Below the pieces are notes generated by a model. The model ran no database searches. It was given only the letters and a program-made list of their open reading frames with translations, and was not told where the DNA came from. Below, in pieces: positions 1-8,671 of a stretch of 64,000 nucleotides of DNA. How positions within the stretch are numbered: the stretch's first letter is position 1; every line of letters begins with the position of its first letter. The DNA comes from Mucilaginibacter sp. cycad4 (lineage in GTDB: Bacteria > Bacteroidota > Bacteroidia > Sphingobacteriales > Sphingobacteriaceae), in contig NZ_CP139559.1 in NCBI RefSeq assembly GCF_034263275.1, positions 1,178,001-1,242,000 of the forward strand, written 5' to 3'. Position numbers and translations under genes: made by a program.

Positions 1-2301
1 AACACATATCTGTTTCGGCATCCAGTTGCCACGCGTATCTGTAGCTTTGATCCGGAGCCTGTAACAACCTTCATTTAAATGGGTGTAGTAGGCCGATTTG
101 GTTTTACCCACATAGTTCCACCCGTGGTCCCAACCCTCAAGGTAATAGGTATATTCAATTTTATCCGGAAATGAATATTCAAGCGCCGTGTAATGAACGG
201 TGAGTGCAGCCTGTTCATAATTGAGCCGGATTGTTTGAAGATCGGCTACGGATTGATTTTTTAGCAGTTCACTGGAGCCATCAGTTTCTAAGTTGTCAAT
301 TTTCAGGCCTGTGATACGAAGATCGGGCCTATGGTCTGCTACCTGTATGCTGTCGGGATTAAAAATGTTAAATCCGTTGATCCCTCCGAAAGCCATATTG
401 CCCGACTGGAGCCGGATAGCCGCATTATAATTAAACTGGAGGCTTTGCAAGCCGTCAGAAACAATATAATTTGTAAATTTATTTTTTGCCGGAGAAAACC
501 TGCTTAAACCATTGTAAGTACTGCACCATAGGTTTTCTTTATTGTCGATGAGGATGTTAAGGATTGAGTTACCCGGCAAACCATTAGCCTTGGTATACCT
601 TACACGGCTCATATCAGGAAGGTTAAATTTCAGCAATCCACCCCCTTCCGTCCCAACCCACAGGTGGTTTGAATTATCCCCGGCAATGGTTCTTATGCCA
701 TAGCCAACATTAAAAAATTGATGAGCTTTCTTAACGGTATCTATTTTAATGAGCCGGGTATAATTACCGGCCCATAAGGTTCCATTTCTGTCTTCAAATA
801 TGGCGTGTATATTAACCAGGTTTTCATCAAATAGTTCAAAGCGGTCATTTTTACGGTTATAAAGATATAATGGGCCACCCCTGGTAGTGCCCGCCCATAA
901 ATGGTGCCTGGAATCTTCAAAAAGTTTCCATAGGTTTTTATCAGTTGTTTGAGTTACTGTATTATAACAGTTGTAATGCTTGAATTTGCCGGTGATTTTG
1001 TTAAACTCGTCGATACCACCATTAAAGGACGCTACCCATATTTTATTGTCGAACGTTTTAAGTATGCTCACAATGAAATCGGTACTTAAGCCCCCACCGG
1101 TTGATGCATGGGTATAACCCGTGAATGAATTATTTTTAACGTTCCAGTAAGAAAGCCCGCCGCCATCCGTCCCTATCCATAGGTTATGCTTTTCATCTTC
1201 ACAAAATGAAAGGATAAAATTGTTGATTACACTGTTTTTATTGAAGGGATCATTATCAAAAAGGGCGAATGGCTTCTTAAAATTGTCCACAATGCTGACC
1301 CCGCCGCGCAGGGTTGCTATCCACTTTCTTGATTCCCTGTCATGAAAAACTACAGTAACAGCCCCGCTGCGCAATGAACCTGCTTTATTGCCATTGGTAA
1401 TAAAAGTGAGTTTGCCATTATCGGTATTTAAAATATTAATACCTCCGCCGTCGGTAGCTATCCATATATTCCCTTTTTCGTCGAGAGTTAAATTGGATAT
1501 GTTATCGCTGGTAAGTTTATCAATAACGGGGTGAAACCTCGTGATAGTTTGTGCTTTATTATTAAATATAAACAAGCCGTTTTCTGTGCCTATCCAAAGA
1601 TTGCCGACTTTATCTGCAAGCAGGCAACTGGCGCTGTTGAGTTGAGTATTGATAATATTTATACGCTCAGATTTTGGATCATATAAACCCAGCCCCTTGT
1701 TTTTTATGAATACCCAAACGCCTGCCCGGGTTTGGCATAATGCTTTTACGCTATAATTATATTGGTTAGTAAGCCCCGTTTGCAGGTAAAGCCCCCTTGC
1801 TTTGTCGTACCTCAATAACCCAAGCTCATCAGTCCCTATATAAACATTACTATCTTTATCGGTTACAATAACATTTATATTTGAAGCTATTTTTGACAGG
1901 CGCCCGCTGCTGTGCTCCCGGAAGTATTCCGGATAAAAATAAGAGTCGGGATAATTATAAAAAACAAGCCCGCGTTGCGTACCTATTAGTATTTTATTGC
2001 CAACGCCATTTAAAGCGCTGATATGGTTGTAAGGGAGGGATTTATTGTTGTTCCACTCGTTTCTGTAAATCTTAAATTCATCGCTGTCGTAGCGGTTTAA
2101 GCCATCATAAGTGCCCATCCACATAAACCCATACTGGTCCTGGTAGAGGGAGGTGACTGCATTATTGGATAGCCCGTTTTCGATACCAAGATACCGCACA
2201 GGCTGCCCTGCGGTAAAACCAGAAACATTTAAGTAAACGAAAAGGAACAGGAAACTAAAGTATATTTTCGGATTTAAAGCGTAATTTATCCTGCTATACA
2301 T
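1..2301 (-). CDS. Two-component regulator propeller sensor protein, C-terminal part outside the window
   Basis: An open frame of 767 codons runs without a stop from an ATG at 2301 to the window edge. The N-terminus has a short hydrophobic stretch (about residues 11-25, rich in F, L and V), then GLSNNAVTSLYQDQYGFMW, the usual opening of the two-component regulator propeller repeats. Further repeats carrying DGGGI/NLWIGT-like strands follow. Close to the edge a Y_Y_Y domain is visible (residues IEYTYYLEGWDHGWNYVG). Known proteins of this build continue into a membrane segment, histidine kinase and often receiver plus AraC domain (hybrid two-component system), which sense glycan fragments in the periplasm; that half is not visible here. 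It diverges from the 3-keto-glycoside genes, so control of them is a reasonable inference. Confidence 0.85.
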   Translation of the reverse strand, partial: MYSRINYALNPKIYFSFLFLFVYLNVSGFTAGQPVRYLGIENGLSNNAVTSLYQDQYGFMWMGTYDGLNRYDSDEFKIYRNEWNNNKSLPYNHISALNGVGNKILIGTQRGLVFYNYPDSYFYPEYFREHSSGRLSKIASNINVIVTDKDSNVYIGTDELGLLRYDKARGLYLQTGLTNQYNYSVKALCQTRAGVWVFIKNKGLGLYDPKSERINIINTQLNSASCLLADKVGNLWIGTENGLFIFNNKAQTITRFHPVIDKLTSDNISNLTLDEKGNIWIATDGGGINILNTDNGKLTFITNGNKAGSLRSGAVTVVFHDRESRKWIATLRGGVSIVDNFKKPFALFDNDPFNKNSVINNFILSFCEDEKHNLWIGTDGGGLSYWNVKNNSFTGYTHASTGGGLSTDFIVSILKTFDNKIWVASFNGGIDEFNKITGKFKHYNCYNTVTQTTDKNLWKLFEDSRHHLWAGTTRGGPLYLYNRKNDRFELFDENLVNIHAIFEDRNGTLWAGNYTRLIKIDTVKKAHQFFNVGYGIRTIAGDNSNHLWVGTEGGGLLKFNLPDMSRVRYTKANGLPGNSILNILIDNKENLWCSTYNGLSRFSPAKNKFTNYIVSDGLQSLQFNYNAAIRLQSGNMAFGGINGFNIFNPDSIQVADHRPDLRITGLKIDNLETDGSSELLKNQSVADLQTIRLNYEQAALTVHYTALEYSFPDKIEYTYYLEGWDHGWNYVGKTKSAYYTHLNEGCYRLRIKATDTRGNWMPKQICV

Positions 2302-2662
2302 TATAAATTATTAGTTAATAGTTGGTAAGTAAAAATATCAAAATGATTTACAAAAGTGTTTTGTTTTTTTATCTAAGTGATAATGTTACAAAACAAGGGC
2401 AGGATAGTGTTCTGGAGCGTTGTTTTTATGGCAGGAAAGAGTACGTGTCCATAAGTTAATTGCTTCTATATTAACTGATAATTTTCTGTATCCTGATTTT
2501 TACCGGCAGTTTATTTTACCCCCTTAAATTTAGTGCTTTGCCCCCCTTTTTTCTGATTGAATTATTGCATTTTTGACCAATTAACCGGTTAAACCGTCGT
2601 AACAAGCCGTTTTTTTCTTTTTTCGAATAATAAACTTATAGTTAGATATCAAAAAAAATATC
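2302..2662. promoter_or_regulatory. Divergent intergenic region between sensor and 3-keto-glycoside genes
   Basis: These 361 bases hold the start-proximal regions of two divergent genes and no convincing ORF. A perfect 12 bp palindrome, TTAACCGGTTAA, lies at 2581-2592, about 70 bp before the plus-strand gene, and is a candidate regulator site. I find no strict TAnnTTTG box on either strand, so the promoters are not placed. Confidence 0.45.
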
Positions 2663-3520
2663 ATGATAAAGCGTGGACTCACCTTTTTAGTACTGAATGT
2701 TTTATTTTTAATAAGCTTGCCCATATTACTGGCACTTAAAAGCCCTGACCCGAAATTCAAAGTTAAGTGGGAACAGCTTTTTAATGGAAAGGATTTAAAC
2801 GATTGGACTGTTAAAATCAGGAAACATCAATTAAATGAAAATTTCGGTAACACCTTCAGGGTTGTCGACAATAAGATCCAGGTAAATTATGATCATTATG
2901 AAAAATTTGATGACCAGTTTGGCCATCTATTTTATAAAAAGCCTTTTTCTTATTACCTGATAGGTGTAGAATATCGTTTTACAGGTAACCAGGTAAAAGA
3001 AGGCCCTGCATGGGCATTCCGCAACAGTGGTGTTATGATACATGGCCAGGATCCTAAAACCATGAAGATAGACCAGGATTTTCCAATATCCATTGAGGTT
3101 CAGTTACTGGGCGGCAATGGCAAGGATAAACGGCCGACCGCAAATGTGTGCACCCCCGGTACGCAGTATGTTTTAAATAACTCGATTGTTAAAAGCCATT
3201 GCATGGATTCAAAATCGGAAACCTTTCATGGCGACCAATGGGTTAGGGTAGAGGCATTGGTTTTGGGCGATTCGCTGGTGGTACATTATGTAAACGGAGA
3301 AGAGGTGTTACGTTATCAACGCCCGCAATTAGACCCGGTTGGCAGCGCAGAGGAAGGCGCGTTGTTAAAAAGCGGTACAATTTCCTTGCAAAGCGAAAGT
3401 CATCCGGTTGAGTTTAGGAAAGTTGAAATTGTTAATCTTGAAAAATACGCGCATGATCCTCCGAAATTAGCCGATGTAGTTAAACAATTGGCCGCCGAGA
3501 AACGGATTCCTAAACAATAA
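2663..3520 (+). CDS. Secreted DUF1080 protein, probable 3-keto-glycoside hydrolase
   Basis: The 285-residue product begins with a signal/anchor segment (LVLNVLFLISLPILLAL, residues 9-25). The mature part is a single DUF1080 (3-keto-disaccharide hydrolase) domain: WEQLFNGKDLNDWTV near residue 36, the NSGVMIHG strand, the ISIEVQLLGG strand near 143 and a C-terminal HPVEFRKVEIVNL. Members of this concanavalin-like family cleave 3-keto-glycosides made by a C3 dehydrogenase. The next gene, 55 bp downstream, encodes a PQQ-like/cytochrome protein often found beside such hydrolases, so the two probably form an operon. The ATG fits the signal peptide. The exact glycoside is not visible. Confidence 0.85.
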   Translation: MIKRGLTFLVLNVLFLISLPILLALKSPDPKFKVKWEQLFNGKDLNDWTVKIRKHQLNENFGNTFRVVDNKIQVNYDHYEKFDDQFGHLFYKKPFSYYLIGVEYRFTGNQVKEGPAWAFRNSGVMIHGQDPKTMKIDQDFPISIEVQLLGGNGKDKRPTANVCTPGTQYVLNNSIVKSHCMDSKSETFHGDQWVRVEALVLGDSLVVHYVNGEEVLRYQRPQLDPVGSAEEGALLKSGTISLQSESHPVEFRKVEIVNLEKYAHDPPKLADVVKQLAAEKRIPKQ

Positions 3521-3575
3521 ATAAAATAAAAAGATTAATTTGACTGCCATTTACCTGTATAATTAAAAAACACCA

Positions 3576-6248
3576 ATGCTAAAGTTTTCCTTAACCCTAT
3601 TCCTCTGTTTATCTTTCTTTTTGACGTTCAAATATTTTGCAAATATCCGCAGTAACGAAGCGGGACCTGCTAAACCAAGTACTTTGGCTTCAATACGAGG
3701 ACAAAGTCATTTTAAGAACGATTCGCTCCATTGGCCTGCCGGTTTTACAATTACCAGGTTTACCGGGCCTGAGCTTACACCAAGTCCGGCTTGTTTAGCT
3801 GTGGCTGCCACAGGTGAGGTATTTGTAGGTGTTGATATGATCGGCTCGCTGGGTAAAGACCCCGGGAAAGGGCGGATAATTAAACTTATTGATAGCGATA
3901 ACGATGGTAAGTTGGATAAGCATACAGACTTTGCTGATGTTGACGATCCGCGTGGGATACTCATCATGGGCGACCAGGTTTTTGTGCTTCATACTGTTTT
4001 CTCAAAGGAAACCCGTAAGGCAACAGGTATGATCTTGGAAGTTTTTGAAGATAAAGATCATGATGGCATTGCCGACGGGCCGCCAAAACCACTCGTCGAA
4101 CACCTGAGTAATGCTCATATGCTGGTTGAACGTGGAACAGACCATGCTACTAATGGCATCCGTATGGGGATTGATGGATGGATCTACATAGCTGTAGGCG
4201 ATTTCGGCTTTCATGACGCAACAGACCGCGATGGTAAAAAACTGACCATGCTTGGCGGCGGTATTATAAGGGTAAGGCCTAATGGTAGAGAAATGGAGGT
4301 TTATACACATGGTACCCGCAATATTTATGATGTTGCCATAGATCCGTACATGAATGTATTTACCCGCGATAATACCAATGATGGCGGCGGCTGGAACATC
4401 AGGTTTTCGCATCATATCCAATCGGGCGAATATGGTTACCCCTTGTTATTTCAGCATTTTACAGATGAGATACTGCCGGCATTGGTAGATTTGGGTGGTG
4501 GCTCGGGTACAGGTTCATTGTTTATGGATGAACCTACCTGGCCGGAGAAGTACAACCATGTGCCTATGACCGCCGATTGGGGGCGGAGTGAGCTTTATAT
4601 AAATAGGGTAAAACCAGATGGTGCCAGTTTTAAACAAACTGAAGAACCATTTATTGAATTACCCCAAATCACTGATCTGGATGTTGATGGCTCGGGGCGG
4701 CTCTATCTTTCAGCCTGGGATGGCGCGGGGTATTCGGGCAGTGCATCAAAGGGTTATGTTATCAGGGCCATACCTAATGGATGGAGCTATAAAGCATTTC
4801 CTGATGTTAAAGCGCTGGCCATAGCTGATTTAGCCAATATGTTAAAATCAGAAAGCGCGGTGGCAAGGTTAAATGCCTCACAGGAACTTATTACAAGGCC
4901 GGCCGACGAAAGCAGCAAGGCCGCTTTTGCAATTGCATCAGATGTGGGTGCCCCTTTATATGCACGGGTAGCCGCTCTTTTCACTTACGCTCAAATTGCA
5001 CGGGAAAGTGGAATAGCTAACCTCGTACAACTTACTCAGGACAATGCCCTGAGGGAATTTGCATTACGTGAGTTAACCGATAGGAAAGCCGGGATAGCGC
5101 AGGTACCGATAGCTCCATTTTTGAACGGGCTGAAAGATTCGTCTCCGCGCGTGAAGGCTGCGGCAATTATAGGTTTGGGTCGTCTTAGCCGTTTAGAAGC
5201 AGCCCCTGAATTGCTTAAAACACAGGTTCCTGCAAGTTTTGCAGCGCCTGCTAAAAATACCGAGGGGGCGCACGCAACGCCTAATTCGGCCATTATACTG
5301 CCCCACCTGGCTGTGAGGGCGCTTGTAAGTATGAATGCGGTTGATGGATGCGTTAGTGCAATAGGCACAACCAATTCAACATTAGCGTTATGGGCATTGC
5401 GTTATATGTATGATGCTAAAGCAGTAAATGGTTTGATTGCCGTTTATCCCAAAATCAAAAACCCAAAAACAAAAAAACAAATACTGGTAACCCTGGCACG
5501 CCTTTATAAGCAGGAGGCTCCTTATGATGCTTCCTGGTGGTGGGGGACACGGCCCGACTCACATGGCCCTATTTACAAAGGCATAACCTGGGAAGGTTCG
5601 GCTCGTATCGAAAAATTCCTGACAGTTGAACGGAGTAAAGCAGGCGCTGCAGGTAAACAATTTTATGCCGATTTGAACGAGCGCCATCAAATGGGTATCA
5701 CAGCTTTTGGCGGTGAGGAAAAAAGTGCTCCAACAAAAGAGGTTAAAGTGGATTTGTCAAAGATCCTGAACAAAAAAGGGCAGATCGGCAACTCTTCTAT
5801 TGAAGATGTGATGTTAATGTTAGCCAAAGTTAAAGGAGATCCAAAGAAAGGAAAGGCACTGTTTACGCAGCAAGGTTGTGTAGCCTGCCATAGTCTTACC
5901 CGCGGCGAAAAATTAAAAGGGCCATTTATGGGACAGATAGGATCTATCATGAACCGCCAGCAAATTGCCGAATCTATCTTAAAGCCAAGTGCATCCATTT
6001 CGCAGGGATTTGCTACAGTGATGATTACAGCCAAAGGCAATAAAAATTATATGGGATTTATTACGGATGAGTCTGCCCAAAAAATAGTGATGAGAAACAT
6101 TACCGGAGATGTATTTACCATCAAAGCCAGTGATGTGCTTACCCGGAAGGAATTGAAAACATCCATGATGCCTGTTGGCCTTGCCAATGCGTTATCCTAT
6201 GATGAGTTTGCATCACTGGTTACGTTTCTTTCTCAACAAAAAAATTAA
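3576..6248 (+). CDS. PVC-type membrane-bound dehydrogenase with HEAT repeats and C-terminal cytochrome c
   Basis: 890 residues with a hydrophobic N-terminus (about 3-22). Residues about 50-400 form a glucose/sorbosone-dehydrogenase-like propeller (LIDSDNDGKLDKHTDFAD, NGIRMGIDGWIYIAVGDFG, THGTRNIYDVAIDP). Residues about 410-690 are alanine-rich helical repeats of HEAT type. The C-terminal domain from about 754 is a mono-heme cytochrome c with CVACH at 768-772 and a likely Met ligand in the SMMPVGLA segment near 864. This matches the planctomycete-type heme-binding-domain family that occurs next to DUF1080 hydrolases. It probably oxidises a sugar or keto-sugar and passes electrons to the respiratory chain; the substrate is unknown. 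Confidence 0.8.
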   Translation: MLKFSLTLFLCLSFFLTFKYFANIRSNEAGPAKPSTLASIRGQSHFKNDSLHWPAGFTITRFTGPELTPSPACLAVAATGEVFVGVDMIGSLGKDPGKGRIIKLIDSDNDGKLDKHTDFADVDDPRGILIMGDQVFVLHTVFSKETRKATGMILEVFEDKDHDGIADGPPKPLVEHLSNAHMLVERGTDHATNGIRMGIDGWIYIAVGDFGFHDATDRDGKKLTMLGGGIIRVRPNGREMEVYTHGTRNIYDVAIDPYMNVFTRDNTNDGGGWNIRFSHHIQSGEYGYPLLFQHFTDEILPALVDLGGGSGTGSLFMDEPTWPEKYNHVPMTADWGRSELYINRVKPDGASFKQTEEPFIELPQITDLDVDGSGRLYLSAWDGAGYSGSASKGYVIRAIPNGWSYKAFPDVKALAIADLANMLKSESAVARLNASQELITRPADESSKAAFAIASDVGAPLYARVAALFTYAQIARESGIANLVQLTQDNALREFALRELTDRKAGIAQVPIAPFLNGLKDSSPRVKAAAIIGLGRLSRLEAAPELLKTQVPASFAAPAKNTEGAHATPNSAIILPHLAVRALVSMNAVDGCVSAIGTTNSTLALWALRYMYDAKAVNGLIAVYPKIKNPKTKKQILVTLARLYKQEAPYDASWWWGTRPDSHGPIYKGITWEGSARIEKFLTVERSKAGAAGKQFYADLNERHQMGITAFGGEEKSAPTKEVKVDLSKILNKKGQIGNSSIEDVMLMLAKVKGDPKKGKALFTQQGCVACHSLTRGEKLKGPFMGQIGSIMNRQQIAESILKPSASISQGFATVMITAKGNKNYMGFITDESAQKIVMRNITGDVFTIKASDVLTRKELKTSMMPVGLANALSYDEFASLVTFLSQQKN

Positions 6249-6317
6249 GGACGAAGGGGGGAATGCTAAAGTAGGTGTTTGAAAACCAGTGGGCATAAAG
6301 TATCTTCGTACTTATTG

Positions 6318-6353
6318 GCCGGCAATCTGCTGCTCATTTAGCAGGTTGCCGGC
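6318..6353 (+). terminator. Strong 14 bp hairpin after the dehydrogenase gene
   Basis: Arms 6318-6331 and 6340-6353 pair over 14 positions (13 Watson-Crick, one T.G), beginning GCCGGCAA, with an 8 nt loop. It lies 70 bp after the dehydrogenase stop and 20 bp before the next start. The T-run after it is poor, so it may be an intrinsic terminator or an mRNA-stabilising stem. Confidence 0.55.
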
Positions 6354-6373
6354 TGAAATTTAAAACCACAAAT

Positions 6374-6745
6374 ATGCAACACAAAGCTATATCGCTCAGG
6401 CCGTTCATTGGCGCTAAAGATTTTGAAATATCGCGAAGCTTTTATCGCGACCTGGGTTTTGAGGAGGTTGTACTGAGTGCTGATATGTCGGTATTTAAAA
6501 CCGGCCAGCTCGCGTTTTACCTGCAAAAAGCTTATGTTAAAGATTGGATAGATAATACCATGCTGTTTTTGGAAGTTGATGACGTTGCCCGCTACTGGAA
6601 CGAGTTGCTGACTTTAGATTTACCTTCAAAATATGCAGGCGTAAGATTAACCCCGATCCGCGTTGAGCAATGGGGGCGGGAGTGTTTTTTACATGACCCC
6701 TCCGGAATCCTTTGGCATTTTGGCGAGTTTTTTAATAAACCTTAA
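6374..6745 (+). CDS. VOC (glyoxalase/bleomycin-resistance) superfamily protein
   Basis: A compact 123-residue single VOC module. It opens with beta-alpha FIGAKDFEISRSFYRDLGF and ends with LTPIRVEQWGRECFLHDPSGILWHFGEF, the usual final strands carrying the metal-ligand or equivalent position. VOC proteins bind metals or small hydrophobic ligands, and the actual role cannot be told from sequence. Its stop codon lies inside the same TTAA (6742-6745) that supplies the stop of the convergent gene, so the two overlap by four bases. Confidence 0.75.
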   Translation: MQHKAISLRPFIGAKDFEISRSFYRDLGFEEVVLSADMSVFKTGQLAFYLQKAYVKDWIDNTMLFLEVDDVARYWNELLTLDLPSKYAGVRLTPIRVEQWGRECFLHDPSGILWHFGEFFNKP

Positions 6746-8430
6746 TTCTTTTTGATTACCGACAGATCAAAAGCAATTGTATTAGCCTGCGGTCTTAGCC
6801 GGAATACTGTTCCATTTCCCGGTTCGGAAAATATGCCTTTTGTGGCTTTGAAAATATACGGGGTGCCCTCAAACCGGCAATTGATTTGTTTATTTTGGAT
6901 GGCCTCAAAAGGCAGCTTTACTCCCGGGGCTGTGGTCATATCAAAATACCAGTTATCGACGTACGTACTTACCAGTTTCATTGATAATTGTTTTTCGTTC
7001 AGATCAATTTCAAAAGTGCCTTTTATTGATGTGAGCGGCCATGATATATGCAGGCTTCCTACTGTAGGATGAGTATAAACGGGATCTTTGCCCGCTAACA
7101 AAATTTCTTTACCCTTAATCGTTGCTTTAAGCCTCAACCCTGCAATCTGACCGGGCTTACTCCAAATGTAGCCATCTATCACCGGTAAGGTAAAAAAAGT
7201 ACATTCGTTTGATGTGGCAACATTCCTGGTGTAAACAGATGGAAAGCTTTCATCAAAAAGATGAAGATCGCGAATGCGGAGGTTACTTTTTTCCCATAGC
7301 AGGTTAACGCGGTAAAAACGGCTGTTAAACCACACGGTTTTCAAATCGCTTTCGCCAAAGTCATGACTTACTGTGAATGATGTAGGAGGTGTTACTTTAT
7401 ACTGTTTTTTAAACCAGCGGCCTGATGTTTCCATTGTTTCTACCCTTACTTTATGCTCATCCCGTAACTGGGCTATCAGGGGTATCTGGATCTCAAAGCC
7501 TTTAGCCATGGCATCCCATGTAAAGGAGTTTTCCTGGCCGGCCTGCGTATAGTTAAAGCCGAGCGCCTTATCCTCCGTAAACGATTTAAAAAACCAGTTT
7601 ACCCAGTCGGCATCGCCGCCACCAAATTTGTAAACAGGTTCCAGTGTTACTACACCCTGGCGTGTTGTTCCAAGTCCGTTATCGTATTGCCTTATAGGGT
7701 CACTGCCCAGCATTCGGAAAATAGGTACCAGGATCTGGTTAGCCGCGTTTTGGGCAGGCATGTAGGAGTTAATTTTGCTGGGATAGTAAGCCTGGTTCCA
7801 GTAGCCTCCCCACAAGGTGTAGCCATCTGTACCATACTGGTCTTTGCAGTTGGCCGATGCTACAATATGATACTTTTGGTACATGTACTCCAGGCTGTAA
7901 CTGTCAATAAACCATGACGCAACAGATTTTGGATAATAACCAAAGATCTTTTTAAAATCGGCCATATAAACATCTATCAGTTTTTCGCGCTCTTTAGGTG
8001 TATAACCGGTGGAGAAGCCGATGTTTGCGCGCCAGTCCCAGGGATAACGGCCGCGCCATTTGAAGCCGGCTTTTTCAACCTGGGGCTGGGGGATTTCCCA
8101 CCAGGCTCCAATCTCGAACGAATCACGTGGTAAGGCCTTTAATAATTTTTGATACCGCGGATCAATCAGCGCATCGTATTGTAACAGGAAGGTGCCGCCA
8201 AGTTTATACTTTTTCATGATCTCCACCTGCTTTACTACAGTTTGGTACAACACATCTTCGGTAATAGCAGAATCCCGCGGTTCAAGCAGGCGAATGAAAT
8301 TAACGATGTTGACTATTCTCGGCGTTGAAGCTTCTTTAACAGGGCGAGTTTGGCCGCAGGAGGGATGATAACGTGAATTTAATATACAGAGGCAAAGAAT
8401 AGCGAATCTGAAACTGCGTATGTTTTTCAT
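6742..8430 (-). CDS. Secreted DUF3863/DUF3864-like protein
   Basis: I take the ATG at 8430, which gives MKNIRSFRFAILCLC and a signal peptide ending near SCGQ; the only earlier start is a TTG. The roughly 560-residue product resembles the Bacteroidota DUF3863 (N-terminal) plus DUF3864 (C-terminal) proteins. It has a TIM-barrel-like half with EIGAWWEIPQPQVEKAG, DWRANIGFSTGYTPKERE and SVASWFIDSYSLEYMYQKY, resembling sugar-active or deacetylase-like barrels, then a beta-rich half with DLKTVWFNSRFYRVNLLWEK. Enzymatic function is not established for the family. Location near the 3-keto-glycoside genes suggests carbohydrate work, but it is on the other strand. Confidence 0.6.
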   Translation of the reverse strand: MKNIRSFRFAILCLCILNSRYHPSCGQTRPVKEASTPRIVNIVNFIRLLEPRDSAITEDVLYQTVVKQVEIMKKYKLGGTFLLQYDALIDPRYQKLLKALPRDSFEIGAWWEIPQPQVEKAGFKWRGRYPWDWRANIGFSTGYTPKEREKLIDVYMADFKKIFGYYPKSVASWFIDSYSLEYMYQKYHIVASANCKDQYGTDGYTLWGGYWNQAYYPSKINSYMPAQNAANQILVPIFRMLGSDPIRQYDNGLGTTRQGVVTLEPVYKFGGGDADWVNWFFKSFTEDKALGFNYTQAGQENSFTWDAMAKGFEIQIPLIAQLRDEHKVRVETMETSGRWFKKQYKVTPPTSFTVSHDFGESDLKTVWFNSRFYRVNLLWEKSNLRIRDLHLFDESFPSVYTRNVATSNECTFFTLPVIDGYIWSKPGQIAGLRLKATIKGKEILLAGKDPVYTHPTVGSLHISWPLTSIKGTFEIDLNEKQLSMKLVSTYVDNWYFDMTTAPGVKLPFEAIQNKQINCRFEGTPYIFKATKGIFSEPGNGTVFRLRPQANTIAFDLSVIKKN

Positions 8431-8615
8431 TAAAGTAGATAATGCAAATTGATTAAACAAGAGCAATGAAACTGCCCTGCTTGATTTTTTAAAGCTTATA
8501 CCGGTTATACTAAGCTATCTATAACAAAAAACTCAACTGTCCCCAACTGTCTGCTGTAGAGAATGCGCTTGTCACTCCATCGTAATAATTTATACAATTA
8601 TTTCAAACAAATGTT

Positions 8616-8635
8616 TTAATCAAACGATTGATTAA
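8616..8635. promoter_or_regulatory. Candidate TetR operator upstream of the DHA2 exporter
   Basis: A perfect inverted repeat, TTAATCAA / TTGATTAA, with a 4 bp centre (ACGA). Length and symmetry suit a TetR-type dimer. It overlaps the first bases of a TAATTTTG box (8633-8640) that fits the Bacteroidota -7 element. It lies 36 bp before the exporter ATG, and the TetR gene is the next gene in the same direction. Confidence 0.7.
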
Positions 8636-8640
8636 TTTTG
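8633..8640 (+). promoter_or_regulatory. Bacteroidota -7 promoter box of the exporter operon
   Basis: TAATTTTG matches TAnnTTTG and is 31 bp before the ATG at 8672. A good TTTG -33 element is not evident, only TGTTTT about 20 bp upstream. The box shares bases with the inverted repeat, so bound repressor would block it. Confidence 0.5.
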
Positions 8641-8671
8641 AACCATTATTAAAACACAAAACTTTTATCAA

